Assembly: GCA_026686845.1 (NCBI GenBank)
Contig: JAIVEN010000012.1
Coordinates: forward strand, 15,564,501-15,628,500
Direction: 5' to 3'
Length of the DNA: 64,000 bases
Source of the DNA: Adenanthera pavonina
Lineage: Eukaryota; Streptophyta; Magnoliopsida; Fabales; Fabaceae
Part shown: positions 1-12,566 of the stretch, in pieces
How the letters are laid out: each line of letters begins with the position of its first letter
Numbering within the stretch: position 1 is the first letter of the stretch
Program-made: the position numbers and the translations under genes
The notes under the pieces: model-generated
Databases searched by the model: none
What the model was told of the DNA's origin: nothing
What the model saw: only the letters and a program-made list of their open reading frames with translations

Positions 1-156
1 TTGATAGTCAAATCAATATCTGTGGTCCTTTGTCAGGGTCTGTATTTGGACTTGGATTTTGTGTTATTAGGTGATACTCATTTGATCACACAAATGTTTA
101 GTTAGTTCTTATTTAGAGGCCTAATATTCCATATCATTGAATTTTTCTTGCTGCAG

Positions 157-3100
157 TTTCTTCGTACAAGGCGGCCTTTTGTTGCCTACATAACTGATGC
201 TATGGGTAATGAGCTCTGCAGGGTAAGGACTACATGCAAAATTTTATTTTGGTTCTATTAGATGCGTGCAAAAATTTATCTTGATGGGTACTTTTGAAAT
301 ATTCAATTATCTGTCTTCAATTTATTGTTTCCTTAGCTTAAGGCTTTGTCTCTCCCTATCTAGGTTCGTAGGCCCTTTTGGTGGATAACAAGCTCAATTT
401 ATGCAGAAATTGATGGTAAGGTATGCCATTTTATTTAAATCCTGTTCACTATTGTGAGGCTAGTCAGAGTTTTTCAGCATTTTGGCTGTTAAGTTGCACC
501 AAATTCTCTCTTCAGGAAATTGGTGTAGTTCACAGGCGGTGGCATCTTTGGAGGAGAGTCTATGATTTGTACCTTGGGTAATATCAACTATTCTGAATTA
601 CATTAGTTATGATGCTTACAGAACAAAATTTCAACATCATCTGTCCCATTTAGTTGATTTTTTAATCTTGGAATTTTATTTGCATATTTCTGTTTTTCCA
701 ATCCAAAATTTCCAAACTATGCAATCATATACATTTATTACTAGGGGTCAGCGGTTGGAGGCTCTGCAATAGCTCTAGTCTATACTGTTTGTACGACTCC
801 TTTTCTGTTCATTGAAGCATATTGCAATCAATGTGAAAATATTTCAAGTGAACTTTTTTTATTATTGTTGTTTGATGATAAAAATTACTTTTTCTAGATA
901 AACAACACAGTGAATGCTTTGTTTTTAGGAATAATAATTAGTTGTTTGTTTTTACTAGTTAGTTATCTGTTTGCTTTCAGGAGTTGCTAGATCCAAGTCT
1001 TACTCTAGTCTAGTATAAGTTTGAGCCAGAGGATTTGATGTCATGTTTGGTCAAAATCTCAAGTTCGACAATTGCATTGCTTCTGTTTATTGTGTAAGTC
1101 TAAAATGCAAATACATGGCAGGACTAAACAATTTGCTGTGGTTGAGAATCCTGGTTTGTGGAATTGGACATTCACCTTGAAAGATATTAATGGTGAAGTG
1201 CTAGCTAATATAGATCGTGATTGGAGGGGTTTCGGCTTTGAGGTTGGTTTTGGGTTTTACATTTCTTTCCTGACCTACTTCTCTAACAAGACTTTATGTC
1301 CTGCACCATGTGGGGGAAATATTTATCAAAAAAATTAACTATAAAATGAACGTGCGGGAAATATTTATCATAAAAGTCATTTTAAGAAGCCTTATTTAAT
1401 TCTCTTTCAAATATCTTTTGCATTGTAAAAGATGACTACGACTTATTATTTAGTCTAACTGAACCCAAATTAAGAGGTATAAAAGTACAAGTGAACTCCA
1501 ATCAAGGAGTATCAGAGTCATTATGTTATGTGGTCAAGAGTATTAGTATAATTAAAGGTTCAAGAGTTACTACTTTGTGTGGGTTGGATTTTGTTGAGCT
1601 CAAGCTCAAACTAATGAACTATAATGGCCGAAAGAGTTGCAGTGTTCTGTTTTACTGGGAAAACAAGCTCAAAACAGAACTACAATATAGACACTAGCAT
1701 GAAAACGTAAGAACAGAAGAAACAAACTGAAAGCAATGAAACAGTGACCCCCACGCTGGTATTCAAGAGACCAGCCCTCTCCACACTCCCACTAACTGTC
1801 TGCCTACCTTGTACGTCACACCACAGCACCCCTTAATTCACTGACATGTCTGCAGTATTGTCTCCCACCACTTCCCCATTTTGCCCCTTAGAACTCACAT
1901 TTTCCCCATGGGCCCTCTCTTCCTATGATAAGTCTTAAGAGACTTAGTCCTCCTTGCTTAACTTTTCCCCAATAACTTGGTCCATAATGCGCTGTATTTA
2001 TCAGATTTCCACTTATTCCTTAACTAATTGTTTTTAGAATATCTGTTAGGATTGCTAGCCTTAGTCAACATATTTGTTTCTATTTACTGTTTCTCTAATC
2101 ATGCTACTCTATCAGAAATATTGAGGAAAAAAAAAAGGAAACATTCACAAAACTGCCATCTTTCGCATGGTTTATGGTCAAGTCAAAACTAAATTGCTTG
2201 CAGACACTAGAATCTTCTCACAGCTTACCCTGTTATCTTTAACAATCCCTCGATCAGCCTATGAAGCTTGGAAACACCTATTTTCTGGCTTGTCTGATTC
2301 CCATTGGACATTGAAACAGCTAAGATGCATTCCTGTGTCAAAATAAAATATTTGTTATTTTCTTTCAATTTGAACATGCATTTGACACTGCTGACAAGAT
2401 TAAAAGGGAAAGAAAGCCTAAAAATTGGATAGATTGATAGTTCAGAAATCTTTAGATGAGATTATGGAAATTCTTTCGTGATTTGTTTTTCTCGTATACA
2501 AGTACTTTGAATCGTATGGTTTAGTGTGTTGTGCTTGTGTGTACAGATACACACACATGCATCGTGCTGCCCTATGTTTTCTGAGTGTTGACATGTCAAC
2601 TTGTCTATGATTCATTGGTCAATGCCCCTAGAAACCATCCTATATAAAGATTAATCACAAAGGTAAATGGAAAAGGAGCATGAAGAAAGAAGGCCTTCCT
2701 GCTTAACTCCTCAGACCTTGATACCACGACTCAGTCATACCAATTACAGTCAGCTTCACCTTCAGGAGCATTTGTCCAGAAACATCTGCTCCTGTGCTGA
2801 TCTATGTTTTAGTGATCTAATTAATTGTTTCTCTAGTATTCAAGGTTAAGTTGTCATTTTTTAAATTAGCTATCCAGCATTGCCCTTCCGTAACTGTGGT
2901 ATTAAACTACATGTGATCTTTTGACTTGAGTGGTCTGGTCTCCAGAATTACTGAATGTTTAATTCTTCAGATTCCTTTAGCCTGTCCATTGATGTTTAAG
3001 TCTGGATGATAATGTAGTAATTTATATTTTTTTACTGGAAATATGGTGCAGATTTTTACTGATGCTGGTCAGTATGTGATCCAGTTTGGGACTTCTGATC

Positions 3101-4039
3101 CCAGCTCCAAGATGGGGCCTGCTAGAGCGGTAGACTCTTCTATCTTTAAAATTTCACTATTCACTTGTGTTCTTAACTAATGGGTTTGATGTTCTTGGTT
3201 CAGATCCAGGACTTGGAAGTCGTTCGTCCATTGACTCTGTCAGAGAGAGCTGTAGCTGTTGCTCTTGCTATATCATTGGATAATGACTACTTCTCTAGAC
3301 GTCGAGGGTGGTAAGTTCTTTGAATTTGTTTTACCTGACTACTGCATTTTAATTAATGGAGCAAATGTATCTGGCCAAAAAAATTAGTTGAGCAAATGTA
3401 ATTTTTCAAGTCTTGAAAGATACATGTGTCTGCTATTTGGAATATAATTTAATTCAATGGTTTAGATGAGAAGTGGAGAGAAAATGGATGGAAACGAAAT
3501 GAAGAGAATCCATATTACTCTTTTAATTGAGCAAGTGTCTGTTCATATTTACCCTTTTAGTTGAGCAAAGTGGAAAATGGGAGCCCAAAAAAATGAGTTT
3601 ATTTTTTATGCAATGTCTATTAGGTACTTATTTATCACTCAATAAAGTTTGTCCCTTTTTATTACCTTCTTTATTCTTTATTCGGGGTTCAAGGGTCAGT
3701 TTTATTTATATGCTCATTACTAAACGAGGCCTAGATTTTGATGTTTAATGTTTTATGTTAGCCTTCTCTTTTTAGCCCTTTTTTTTTATTGTTATTTTTC
3801 TGTTTAAAGGGGGAAAACTTGTTTCTATCGCCCTTGTTATGATCCCAAGTATCATAATGTTATCATCTCGAACAGGGCTATATTTGTTTCCTTATCTTTC
3901 TAAGATTTTCTTTTGAGTTAATGCTTATTGAGCTGTGCATTGAATTGCTTGGCAACCTATGTAAAGAATTAGATTTAGTATTGACATTTTTATTTGTTTT
4001 CTTGTTAGGGCACTGCCCTTTTTCGTCGTCGAGGAATAA
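157..4039 (+). CDS. Phospholipid scramblase-related protein, C-terminal seven exons (5' end outside window)
   Basis: Seven exons join in frame with GT-AG borders: 157-222, 364-420, 516-577, 1122-1242, 3052-3129, 3204-3310 and 4009-4039 (TAA at 4037-4039). They total 522 nt and encode 173 residues. Recognisable segments are RRPFVAYITDAMGNEL, RRPFWWITSSIYAEIDG, the basic VVHRRWHLWRR block, VENPGLWNWTFTLKD, a DRDWRGFGFE block, FTDAGQYVIQFG and LTLSERAVAVALAISLDNDY. These match the C-terminal half of the plant scramblase-related family (like Arabidopsis At2g04940), related to human PLSCR and yeast mitochondrial AIM25. Family members are proposed to act in membrane lipid movement, possibly at mitochondria; the plant function is poorly established. 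The intron at 1243-3051 is 1.8 kb and holds no recognisable gene. No stop or frameshift is seen, so the gene looks functional. The 5' exons and promoter lie left of position 1. Confidence 0.9.
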
Positions 4040-4658
4040 ATATGACTTGGCTGAATGTGACATCGACTTGAAGTAAAATCTCTGAAGCCAATCTCTGCCA
4101 GGTAGCATTTATGGGTGAAGAAATTAGGATCTAACGCCCGGTAGAATTGGTTCGTGTACCCAGGATTGTTGATGATGGGACTATCCATAATTGTGACGAA
4201 ATCAGGATCTAACATTTTGGTATGCTACTTGTCTCTTTTGCTGATTATGGAAAACTAAGTAATGAGATGTTAGTGATGCATATATCACATGCATGGATTG
4301 TAAATCACGTGGATAAATTGTCTCTATTTTACGAGAAAAAAATGAGTTATTTTGAATAAATTTGATACTAAGTGCCGGTTTGGATTGGAGTTAAACAAAT
4401 TTAATCGTGGATGGACATGATTTTCAAATTTGATTTTGATTAAATATGAATTTAGTTGATCGTGACTTTTGTGTGGAAACTGTTTTTAAAAAAGTGATTT
4501 TTCGGAAATTGATATCATTTTTGGGTGTGTAATTATTGGAAAGGATATTATTTTTCTCACTTTCTCCAATTTACCTTTATTATCTCATTTCGTTAATTAT
4601 TAAATATAATTTAATAAATGATATGAGTATTGTAATAATGTTTTAACTTTTGATTTTA
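4040..4658. other. Scramblase 3' flank, no gene seen
   Basis: This begins with the probable 3' UTR of the scramblase-related gene and then becomes AT-rich. Around 4372 the phrase GTGCCGGTTTGGATTGGAG resembles the end of a small DNA transposon, but I found no matching opposite end. No coding region is supported. Confidence 0.5.
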
Positions 4659-5081
4659 GGGTTCGCTTAGTATAACTCTAGGGGACTAGTTTTCCAAGTG
4701 TACTTGCTAGGAAATTTGCTAAGAAGTTAACATCCCATGAAATTTATATACAATTTGCTTGTTTTATTATTATTTTTTTAGAAATTTAAATAATTTTTTT
4801 AAATAAATATATGATATTTTAACCTTAAAAACATAAATACTCTTTCTATTTAAAAAATTAATTAAAGAATAAGGGTTTTTTTTGGGACCTGGGTGGGGAA
4901 CAACATAAAGCGCTTAAGAAGTAGAACTTTCATGGATTTTACTTTTTACTCAGAAAATTCTATTTTCCAAGTTACTCAATTTCTCATGAATTCCTAAATT
5001 TTTGGTCATACTAAACAATATTAATTAGTTCACTTTCTGGTTTTATTTTCTTCCTCTACTTCCTTTATATGAAACAAACCC
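4659..5081. mobile_element. Tourist-like (PIF/Harbinger) MITE
   Basis: The left end reads GGGTTCGCTTAGTATAA. The right end, read on the other strand, begins GGGTTTGTTTCATATAA, so the two form imperfect terminal inverted repeats. A direct TTA trinucleotide flanks both sides (4656-4658 and 5082-5084), the target-site duplication typical of PIF/Harbinger elements. The 423-bp element has no coding capacity. Its AT-rich core resembles the foldback element at 20387-20701. Confidence 0.65.
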
Positions 5082-5338
5082 TTAGTATGAAAATAATTTT
5101 TTTGAAAAAAATTCTTTTCTTTCTTTTCAAATGAAGTACAGTTCTCAGACACCACAATTCGTCAAAAAAATTGACAGTAAATAATTAACTGAAAATTATT
5201 AACAAAATTATTAATATAATATAATATAATATAACATACTTAACTGAATGTCAAAAAGGGATCCAAACAGAAAGTAGTAAACACTCCAAGGGGCAAGATA
5301 GAAAATGACGCGATTCAATGAGATTTCGGCCAAAAAAC

Positions 5339-5625
5339 ACTTCAATGGGATTTCTTCACTTCACAAATAAAACAAAGATGCTTCTAGTTAAGTGTGTTTT
5401 CAGAGATAAAGCGTGGTTTTGAAAAAATTACAAATGTAAAACCAAACAGTAGTGTTCTTATTTTGCAAACTATTATTTTTATTCTCAAATAAGCTTTTAG
5501 AGATTTAAAGGCTAAAATTTGGCTTTAAATAATTTGAGAAAGTTTGCTTTTTCTAAATGTATTTTATTTGTTGTCCACATGATCTAGATGAGCAGGATCT
5601 GAAATGACTTATTTTTCTTCCACAA
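5339..5625. repeat. Dispersed repeat, copy 1 (partner at 12567-12850)
   Basis: About 285 bp starting TTCAATGGGATTTCTTCAC recur in the same orientation at 12567-12850, just downstream of the first SAUR pseudogene. By eye the copies are highly similar through the phrases AGAGATAAAGCGTGGTTTTG and CTAAAATTTGGCTTTAAAT. It may be a mobile repeat or a trace of local duplication; no terminal repeats were identified. Confidence 0.7.
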
Positions 5626-5638
5626 AGTGATATCTTTA

Positions 5639-5662
5639 ATATATATATATATATATATATAC
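5639..5662. repeat. (AT)n microsatellite
   Basis: An uninterrupted AT dinucleotide run of about 24 bp immediately follows the dispersed repeat. No function is implied. Confidence 0.85.
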
Positions 5663-8600
5663 TAGACACTTGTTGAGAAGCACTGTAACATTATTAGTAC
5701 TTCATCTTATCCATAATGTAAGTTATGATTCGAAATTTTACACATATTAAAAAAAGAATTAAAAATTGATTTACTTAATAAATTTTTTGAAAGAGTTACA
5801 ACCTTTTTCATTATTACCCCAATGAATGTATAAAATTCTAATTGCTTTTTCTCCTACGTCTTAATTGAAGCCAAAGGCAAAGCAAGAAAAAAAAAATCAA
5901 TAATGCACCATGGTATACCTAAACATGACTTGTATTTTAAATTAAAATAAATTTTTAAAACATGACCTATATTATAAACCGAAAAGGCTAATTGAATTAC
6001 GGAAGGAGAAAACTTAGATGCAGTTTAATACATGCTATTTGTATTGTTTTCAAATGAATAAATGCCATATGTTTTATTTGTATAATTATCTTTTTATCTT
6101 ACTTTTTCTTGTTTTGACAGTGTTAAAAACAAATATCGCTAGTAAGTGGGATTATACACTTTGGGACCCGTGTTTCTTTCAAAGATAAAGAATAAAATCC
6201 CTTTCTCCGTGGTTATCAAATAAAAACTCCCTTTCTCCATTACTATGAAAGATCTGATTACCACAATAATTAATAATCGGACATTCCAAGGTAGCCTATG
6301 GTTCTTCGAAAATACTTTCTCTAAGCAATTTCCTGTTACAGGCTGAGATAGTAAAAGTGATACATGTTTCCCACTCGGCATTCTAAGAATTAGGGATAAT
6401 GGGTCTGTGTCCAAAATTATTGAGACTCTTGCTCTCTCACCAAACACCAGTATCTAAAACTCTAATAATCTCACTCTTGTGAGTTTGGGAAAAACTCGAC
6501 TTCTTCATTGAGTTAAAGGAACTTAGGCGACCGAGTTTTGAGTATTCATACTTCATCTCTAACAGCACTTTGCCTCTCGAGTAATTGAGTTTTTTCCGTC
6601 GTTTATCTTGTGGAAAACCCATGGATTGCAATATCAAAGATGTAGAGCATTTTAGCCAAGGCAAATAAGGATTTGAAAAATCTTTCAAGTTTAAAGGGAT
6701 AAAAGTGAGAGATGAAGACATGGAAAAAAGTTGTCTTGTCTAGAGAATGTTTCTGAGATGTATGGAAGGCTAAAGGAAAAACGTTTGTTTGGAAAGATAT
6801 TCGGAGGAAGACTCTGACGGTGATTATGTAGAACAGTTTGTAATTTTTTTTTGTTTTGTCATTTTAATGTTAATGCCATTAGTTTATATGCCAATAATGA
6901 ATTAAGAAAAAAGACACATGGCATCTCTTTATAAGATAACCATATAAGAGTATATAACGCACAGCACCAAGTTTTATCCATTCGGAATGATTTGAATTAA
7001 TATGAAACCATTGCATTCTATATTTCCCATGGGTTAATTCTAATGGAAAATTACATTTTGTTCCCTCTTAACTTTTGTCTGGTATTTTGTATTGCATGAA
7101 TCACAACAAAGAGCTCATCTAAACTCCAAAATATAACACAACTTTCTTGAAACAGATTTCATGTTCAAGGTCTAGAGTCTTAATTAATGTATTTTAAAGT
7201 ACAGTAGGGTATTTTATTAAGAGGAAAATTTGTTGCATTTTTTTTCAATAACAAGTATGTTGCTTTTTGTCTGGCACAATTCAAATAACTTGCATGGTCA
7301 ATGTGATGTACTCCCTTCTATCTCTAATATAAACCAAAAACAAAAAATTTACACTTACCAATAAAGTTAGTTAAATTCATTTAATTTGCAGTGAAACATT
7401 CTTTTTTCCAATATTGTCCACAATTAATGATCTTCTCTTTCATACTAGATTAATTAATGATGAGGGTGTTTTTGGAATACTACATTCTTTTACCAATAGA
7501 AATACTATATTTATTGTTATAGAAATTCACATTTTTCTTTATATTTTTCCTATTCACATTTTTCTTTGGAATAACAGGCTTCCCGTTTGTCATAGCCTGT
7601 TGTTATTCGGGAAACAAAAAAAAAAGGCAGCTGTTCACCCTCGGAATGAAATAATAATAGTAAAAGTGTTCAAGATTTATAATTTGTAATATTGATAGTA
7701 ATGCAGAGTATTTTAAAACTTATTTTCTTTCTAATAATCAAAGGATCCTAATTTTGACTTCCAAAGACAAAATTATCTTCAAGTGTAACTTCGGACACAA
7801 GGGAATACAAGAAGTATCACTTATAATTAATTTCAAGATAACTAGGTGATAACTGAATGCCATAATATGAAAATTGAGAAGCAAAGTAACAAAAAATCTA
7901 AAATTGAATGGTAATTCTTAAAAAGCCATTTGAAATGTATGATATTTAGGGGCAACCAATTGATATTGTGTAAAACAAATTTTAATGGAATTAGAAATGG
8001 TAACTAAGCTATTTTTAAATTTAAGACTCATCCTTTCAAAAACTACATTACGAGCTTCTTAAAGAGAGAAAAAGTGTACTATGAAATGACGCAAAACTAT
8101 TTGTACTCTTCATACCCTAAAGTTTTGACAACATTTATTCTTGATAACAGGTCTCAATTATAGTAATTAAAAAATTACTTTTTAGTGAATTTTAAAAAAA
8201 TACTTTTTTTTATGTTGGCCATGCATTTTTTTTCCCTGATAATCATGATGGCCGTGCATATTAGAGTAAACAGCTAATTGTTATGTGACTCCGAAATGAG
8301 AAATGCAAACATGCTCGGATGCAGTGAAAATGATTGTTGACGCGACGGTGAAGCTAGGTTAATGGGCCAAAAAAAAAAGGAAGAAGAAATAAAAACTTAT
8401 ATTTAAATATTTGAATACAAAATTTTAAATTTAAAATCTTAAAAACTAATTTTAAATTTGAAATCAATATCAAGAAGAGTTATATTATTATAGTTTTAAA
8501 TAATTATGATGGTAATTTTTGTAAAATTCAATGATAACTTACTTAAAACTTAAAATTTTAATTTTTATAATCCGAATTTTGTTAAGGCAACTTCAGTAAT
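5663..8600. other. Intergenic AT-rich DNA, no gene seen
   Basis: I find no gene here. A single Stowaway-like end (CTCCCTTCTATCTCTAATAT after TA at 7309-7310) has no recognisable partner. A short imperfect hairpin lies at 7570-7608. Minus-strand open frames at 6139-6721 overlap, use unrelated frames and show no family similarity, so they are not called. Confidence 0.5.
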
Positions 8601-8883
8601 GAAGTCTCTCTCACGTAAGAAGCAAGCTGGGACCCTTTTTCTATTCTTTTCAACAAAGTTGTGCGATGTGGAGAGGGAAAAGAAAATATACAAGTCAGCA
8701 AAAGGACAGTGAGTGCGAATTTAACATGCAAAGTCTAGGAAGTCTCTTGCGCGGTATAAGAATTTCGATCGGGGTGGGTAAAAAGAACATGACAGTTTAT
8801 TCCTCGTCGTTATTAAATACGTTGCCTTTGTTTTCACTTCTTTGTCACTTTGAGATCTGTATAGCACATACTTTATTTCCAGA

Positions 8884-11296
8884 ATGAAGATGGATATAAG
8901 GTTTCTTACTTCTTTGATCGTGCTTGTGGTGCATTTATACTCAAGGGCATTTGCAGTTGGCAATGCTTCAGTAAAGTGCATAGAGAGTGAGAGACTCTCA
9001 CTTCTTTCCCTCAAACACGGCTTTGTTGATCGCCATGGCAACCTCAGCTCTTGGGGTAATGCAGAGAACCAGAAAGATTGTTGCAACTGGGATGGTGTTC
9101 ACTGTGACGACCGAACGGGCCATGTGGATGAACTTGCTCTCTATTTTTGTAATTTGGAAGGTACAATCTCTCCATCATTGACTGGATTACATCATTTGAC
9201 TCTTTTGTTCCCTGGGGAAATGATTTCAATCTGACCCAATTCCCAAGCTTCATTTTTTCTCTAAGGAAATTGGAATATCTCCATCTCTCCAACATAAATT
9301 TGAAAGGAAACATACCTTACCAATTGGTAGATTTGTTCCAGTTGAAAGGATTATTCCTTGGAGGAAACCAGCTTGAAGGTGGGATACCCAAATCCTTGGC
9401 TTTATGCAATTTACTTGAGTTAGATCTAAGCAGCAACTCCTTGAGTGGCCAATTAGATGACTTTGTTGCATCATTCAGCCATTGTGCTCACACATCACTA
9501 CAAAGCTTGAATTTATCATATAACCGATTTTCAGGGCCACTCCAAACATTTCGCAATTCTTGTCTCTGGAATATCTAGATCTCAATTCCAATGAATTAAA
9601 TAGAACTCTAAATGATAGCATTGGCCAACTTTCAAGCTTATCGCAATTAAGCATCGCACACAACTCCTTGCAAGGTATCATATCTGAAACACATTTCTCG
9701 ACACTCTCTAATTTGTACTATTTATAACTGTCTTATAATGACCTGGTCTTCAAAAATAGTCCTCACTGGATTCCCACATTTCGGTTGAGCTCCATTTATT
9801 TAGCACATTGTAAGTTGGGCCCCGCGTTTCCTTTATGGCTTCAAACTCAAAACATGTATGATGCGTTAGATATTTCCAGTAATGAAATTTCTGGAACAAT
9901 TCCAAGTTGGTTTTGGATTAAATTGCCATTTAGATGGTTGAACCTTTCACACAACCAGATTACTGGTCAAATTCCAAATTCTCCAAGCCTAGAGCTTTCT
10001 CCTAATTTTATGGATTTTAGCTCAAATTTGTTTGAAGCCTCAATTCCATCAACTTTATTATATTTGCAAGGAGGATTGGATTTATCCAATAATAAATTTA
10101 CAGATACTAGTTCTCTCTTGTGTCCAAAATATACCACAAAATTATAGCTTTTAGATCTCTCAAATAATCAATTATCTGGTATGCTTCCCGATTATTGGAA
10201 ATATTTTGAATCATTGGTCTTTCTTAATGTTGTAAACAATAGCCTCTTGGAAAAAATTCCGATATCAATTGGTTCCTTGAGACAAATCCAAGCATTCCAT
10301 TTAGGTAACAATAGATTTATAGGCGAAATACTTCTGGCTCTGAATAAGTGCAGAGAGCTAAGAACCTTTGATGTGGTGTAAAATAATTTTTTGGGATTAA
10401 TACCAAGTTGGATCGGTGAGGCTTAAAAAGTTACGTACGTTAGTATGAGATCCAATTTGTCTTTTGGGAGTTTGCCTTCTAGTATTTGTCATCTATCTCA
10501 AGTTCAAATCTCAAATCTCTCTCTGAATAATATCTCTGGAAGCTTACTAAAATGCCTCAACCATCTTTCTACGTTGGCTAATGAAACCAATTCCAATGTA
10601 ACAATAAGCTAGGGTTCTGGATTATATGATCTATTTAATATGCACAGTTATTCAACAAAGGATAGTGCATCATTGGTGTGGAAAGGTAAGAAGTCCAAAT
10701 ACCAAAGTATGTTGGGATTGCTTAAGAATATTGATCTCTCCAGCAACATGTTAATGCGAGAAATTTCAAGCGAAATGATAAATCTCTTTGGATTGGTTTT
10801 CTTAAACATTTCAAGAAATATAATTAGTGGGTAGATCCCCCCAACCATTGGACAACTAAAGTCACTCGACTTTCTTGATTTATCAAGGAATCAATTGTCT
10901 GGAAGAATTACTTCTAAACTTTCAGAAATTGATCATCTCAGTGTGATGGACTTACCATACAATGATTTATTTGGAGAAATTCCACATGGCACTCAACTTC
11001 AAAGTTATGATCCTTCTTTTTTTGTGGGAAATGCAAGACTCTGTTGTGCTCCCCGTCCAAAATGTCCTGCGAAGTCAACCAGAGATGAAAGCTCTAAAGA
11101 GGATGATTTATTCTTTGATCAGGGTTTTTTTATTAGCTTGTCAATCGGATTCAGCACAGGATTTAGGGGAGTTTGCAGCTTAATATTTTTTAACAAATCA
11201 TGGAGATATGCCTATTTTAGGTTAATGGGTGACATATATGACAAAGTGTACGTGATCGTTGCTATAAACGTGGCTAGATTGCGCAGGTCAAACTGA
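8884..11296 (+). pseudogene. Leucine-rich-repeat receptor-like protein (RLP, Cf/EIX type) pseudogene
   Basis: The ATG at 8884 opens a hydrophobic signal peptide and a cysteine-paired LRR N-terminal cap (ERLSLLSLKHGF, then DCCNWDGVHCD). Many LxxLxLSxNxLSGxIP repeats follow. The end has an extracellular NARLCCAPRPKCP cap, an acidic stretch, a membrane segment (FFISLSIGFSTGF) and a short cytoplasmic tail ending NVARLRRSN. No kinase follows, so this is a receptor-like protein; relatives sense microbial or developmental signals at the plasma membrane. It is broken. There is a +1 shift near 9218 and another shift near 9546. In-frame stops then occur near 9725, 10145, 10379, 10424, 10610 and 10832. 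The whole domain order survives, suggesting recent inactivation of a roughly 800-residue protein. Confidence 0.9.
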
Positions 11297-11681
11297 GCTT
11301 CAACTTGAAAAGGTAACTAGCATGAGTCCTTATTTCTCTCTGTTTTTTTTTTCCTTCATAGCAATCAATGTTATTACTTTTCTTTCTCTTTTATATTCAC
11401 ATACATACTAAAACTTCCAAAAAGTATATACAAAGAAATCTTGGATGCGTAGTTTCATATACATGGTGTGCATGTATATTGCTGAGAGACAATAGAAGCC
11501 CCATCAACTTATGGTTTTATGGTAAAGAACATTGATTGCAAAAAAATCTTGGACGGTGAAAATTTAATTTTCTCAATTTATTATTCAGACTTTGTGTTTT
11601 TTCCATTTTTTCAGCACGTACTTGACTTTGTTGGCTAACAAGTTGATTTACCTTTGTTGCCTCGTGGAGCTGCAGCACAAG
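11297..11681. other. RLP pseudogene 3' flank
   Basis: Downstream of the RLP relic, sequence resembling a 3' UTR continues, with GGTAACTAGC shortly after the stop that could mark a UTR intron donor. The hAT-like element at 11682 is inserted in this flank. No separate gene is seen. Confidence 0.4.
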
Positions 11682-12021
11682 TAGAACCGTCAAAATGGGT
11701 CAAGTCTGACAGGCCGGCCCGAAAAAATGAGGGGACTCGGGCCTCAATTTCGGAAGTAAATACATAATTCGGGCTTTTTTAGCCTGACCTGTGGTGGGTC
11801 AGCCCGAAAACCCGAGAATTTTTTCCTTTTCTTTTGTTTTTAGTTTAAAATATTAAAAAAAGCATAAAAAAATATTAAAAAATTAAAAAAAGCCCGCGGG
11901 CCGGCCCGTAGGCCCGATCCCGAAGGCTCGAGCTTGAAAAATCAAGCCCGTTTTTCAATTCGGGCTTTTTGGTCCGGCCCGATTTGGGCCCGACCCAGCC
12001 CGGCCCGAATTGACAATTCTA
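11682..12021. mobile_element. Non-autonomous hAT element with 8-bp TSD
   Basis: The 340-bp element is flanked by a perfect 8-bp direct repeat AGCACAAG (11674-11681 and 12022-12029), the hAT superfamily signature. The left end reads TAGAACCGTCAAAATGGGTC; the right end on the opposite strand reads TAGAATTGTCAATTCGGGCC. The interior has many subterminal GGCCCG/CGGGCC motifs on both strands, as expected for hAT transposase binding sites. It is far too short to encode a transposase. Confidence 0.85.
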
Positions 12022-12071
12022 AGCACAAGGTTGCCGGATATATGCTCCTTTGATCTTCCAGATGAATTAGA

Positions 12072-12150
12072 TATAAGGCATTTGCTTTATCACTGAATTA
12101 AGTGTTTTGAAATAAGGCGCTTGCTTTATCACTAAATTAAGTTTTTTGTA
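12072..12150. repeat. Imperfect 39-bp tandem duplication
   Basis: The phrase ATAAGGCATTTGCTTTATCA followed by CTGAATTAAGTGTTTTG is repeated directly with a few substitutions (ATAAGGCGCTTGCTTTATCA). It lies just right of the hAT element in the old RLP 3' flank. Confidence 0.75.
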
Positions 12151-12281
12151 ATGTGTGCTTCTAGTTGTTTTATATTGTTGCCTTAGGGCACTGGTTTTGC
12201 TTGTCTTAGAATGTTTCATGTCAGTAATTTTGGAAGGTCTGGGTCTCCGATGCTTTCTTGCTTATATCAGCTTTGTGACTC

Positions 12282-12306
<25 letters not shown>
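12282..12306. repeat. (AT)n microsatellite
   Basis: Simple AT dinucleotide tract in the intergenic DNA between the RLP relic and the first SAUR locus. Confidence 0.85.
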
Positions 12307-12314
<8 letters not shown>

Positions 12315-12566
12315 GCATATGGTATTTCCTCCACCATAAGTGAGATGTCAATAAAATTTGAAAGGACTATTCTCTCTCTCCTGAAAGAAAAGTTTGATTA
12401 ATTAGGAAATAAATTGTCACGGGAACTTACTTGAACTTTTTGGATGTCTCCAACGCTCTATTTCCAAATGCTCATGTAAATGGATCTTCACACAAAACCC
12501 AATATTTAATTAAAAAATATCTATATATATATATAATATAAATTATTTAATTTGCTTTCTATATTT

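Noticed and set aside
6139..6721. Two overlapping minus-strand open frames of about 100 codons
   Set aside because: They lie in different frames in AT-rich intergenic DNA, need non-ATG starts or arbitrary junctions, and show no family motif.
8721..9086. Antisense open frame across the RLP start
   Set aside because: It is the complement of the signal peptide and LRR cap; no independent domain.
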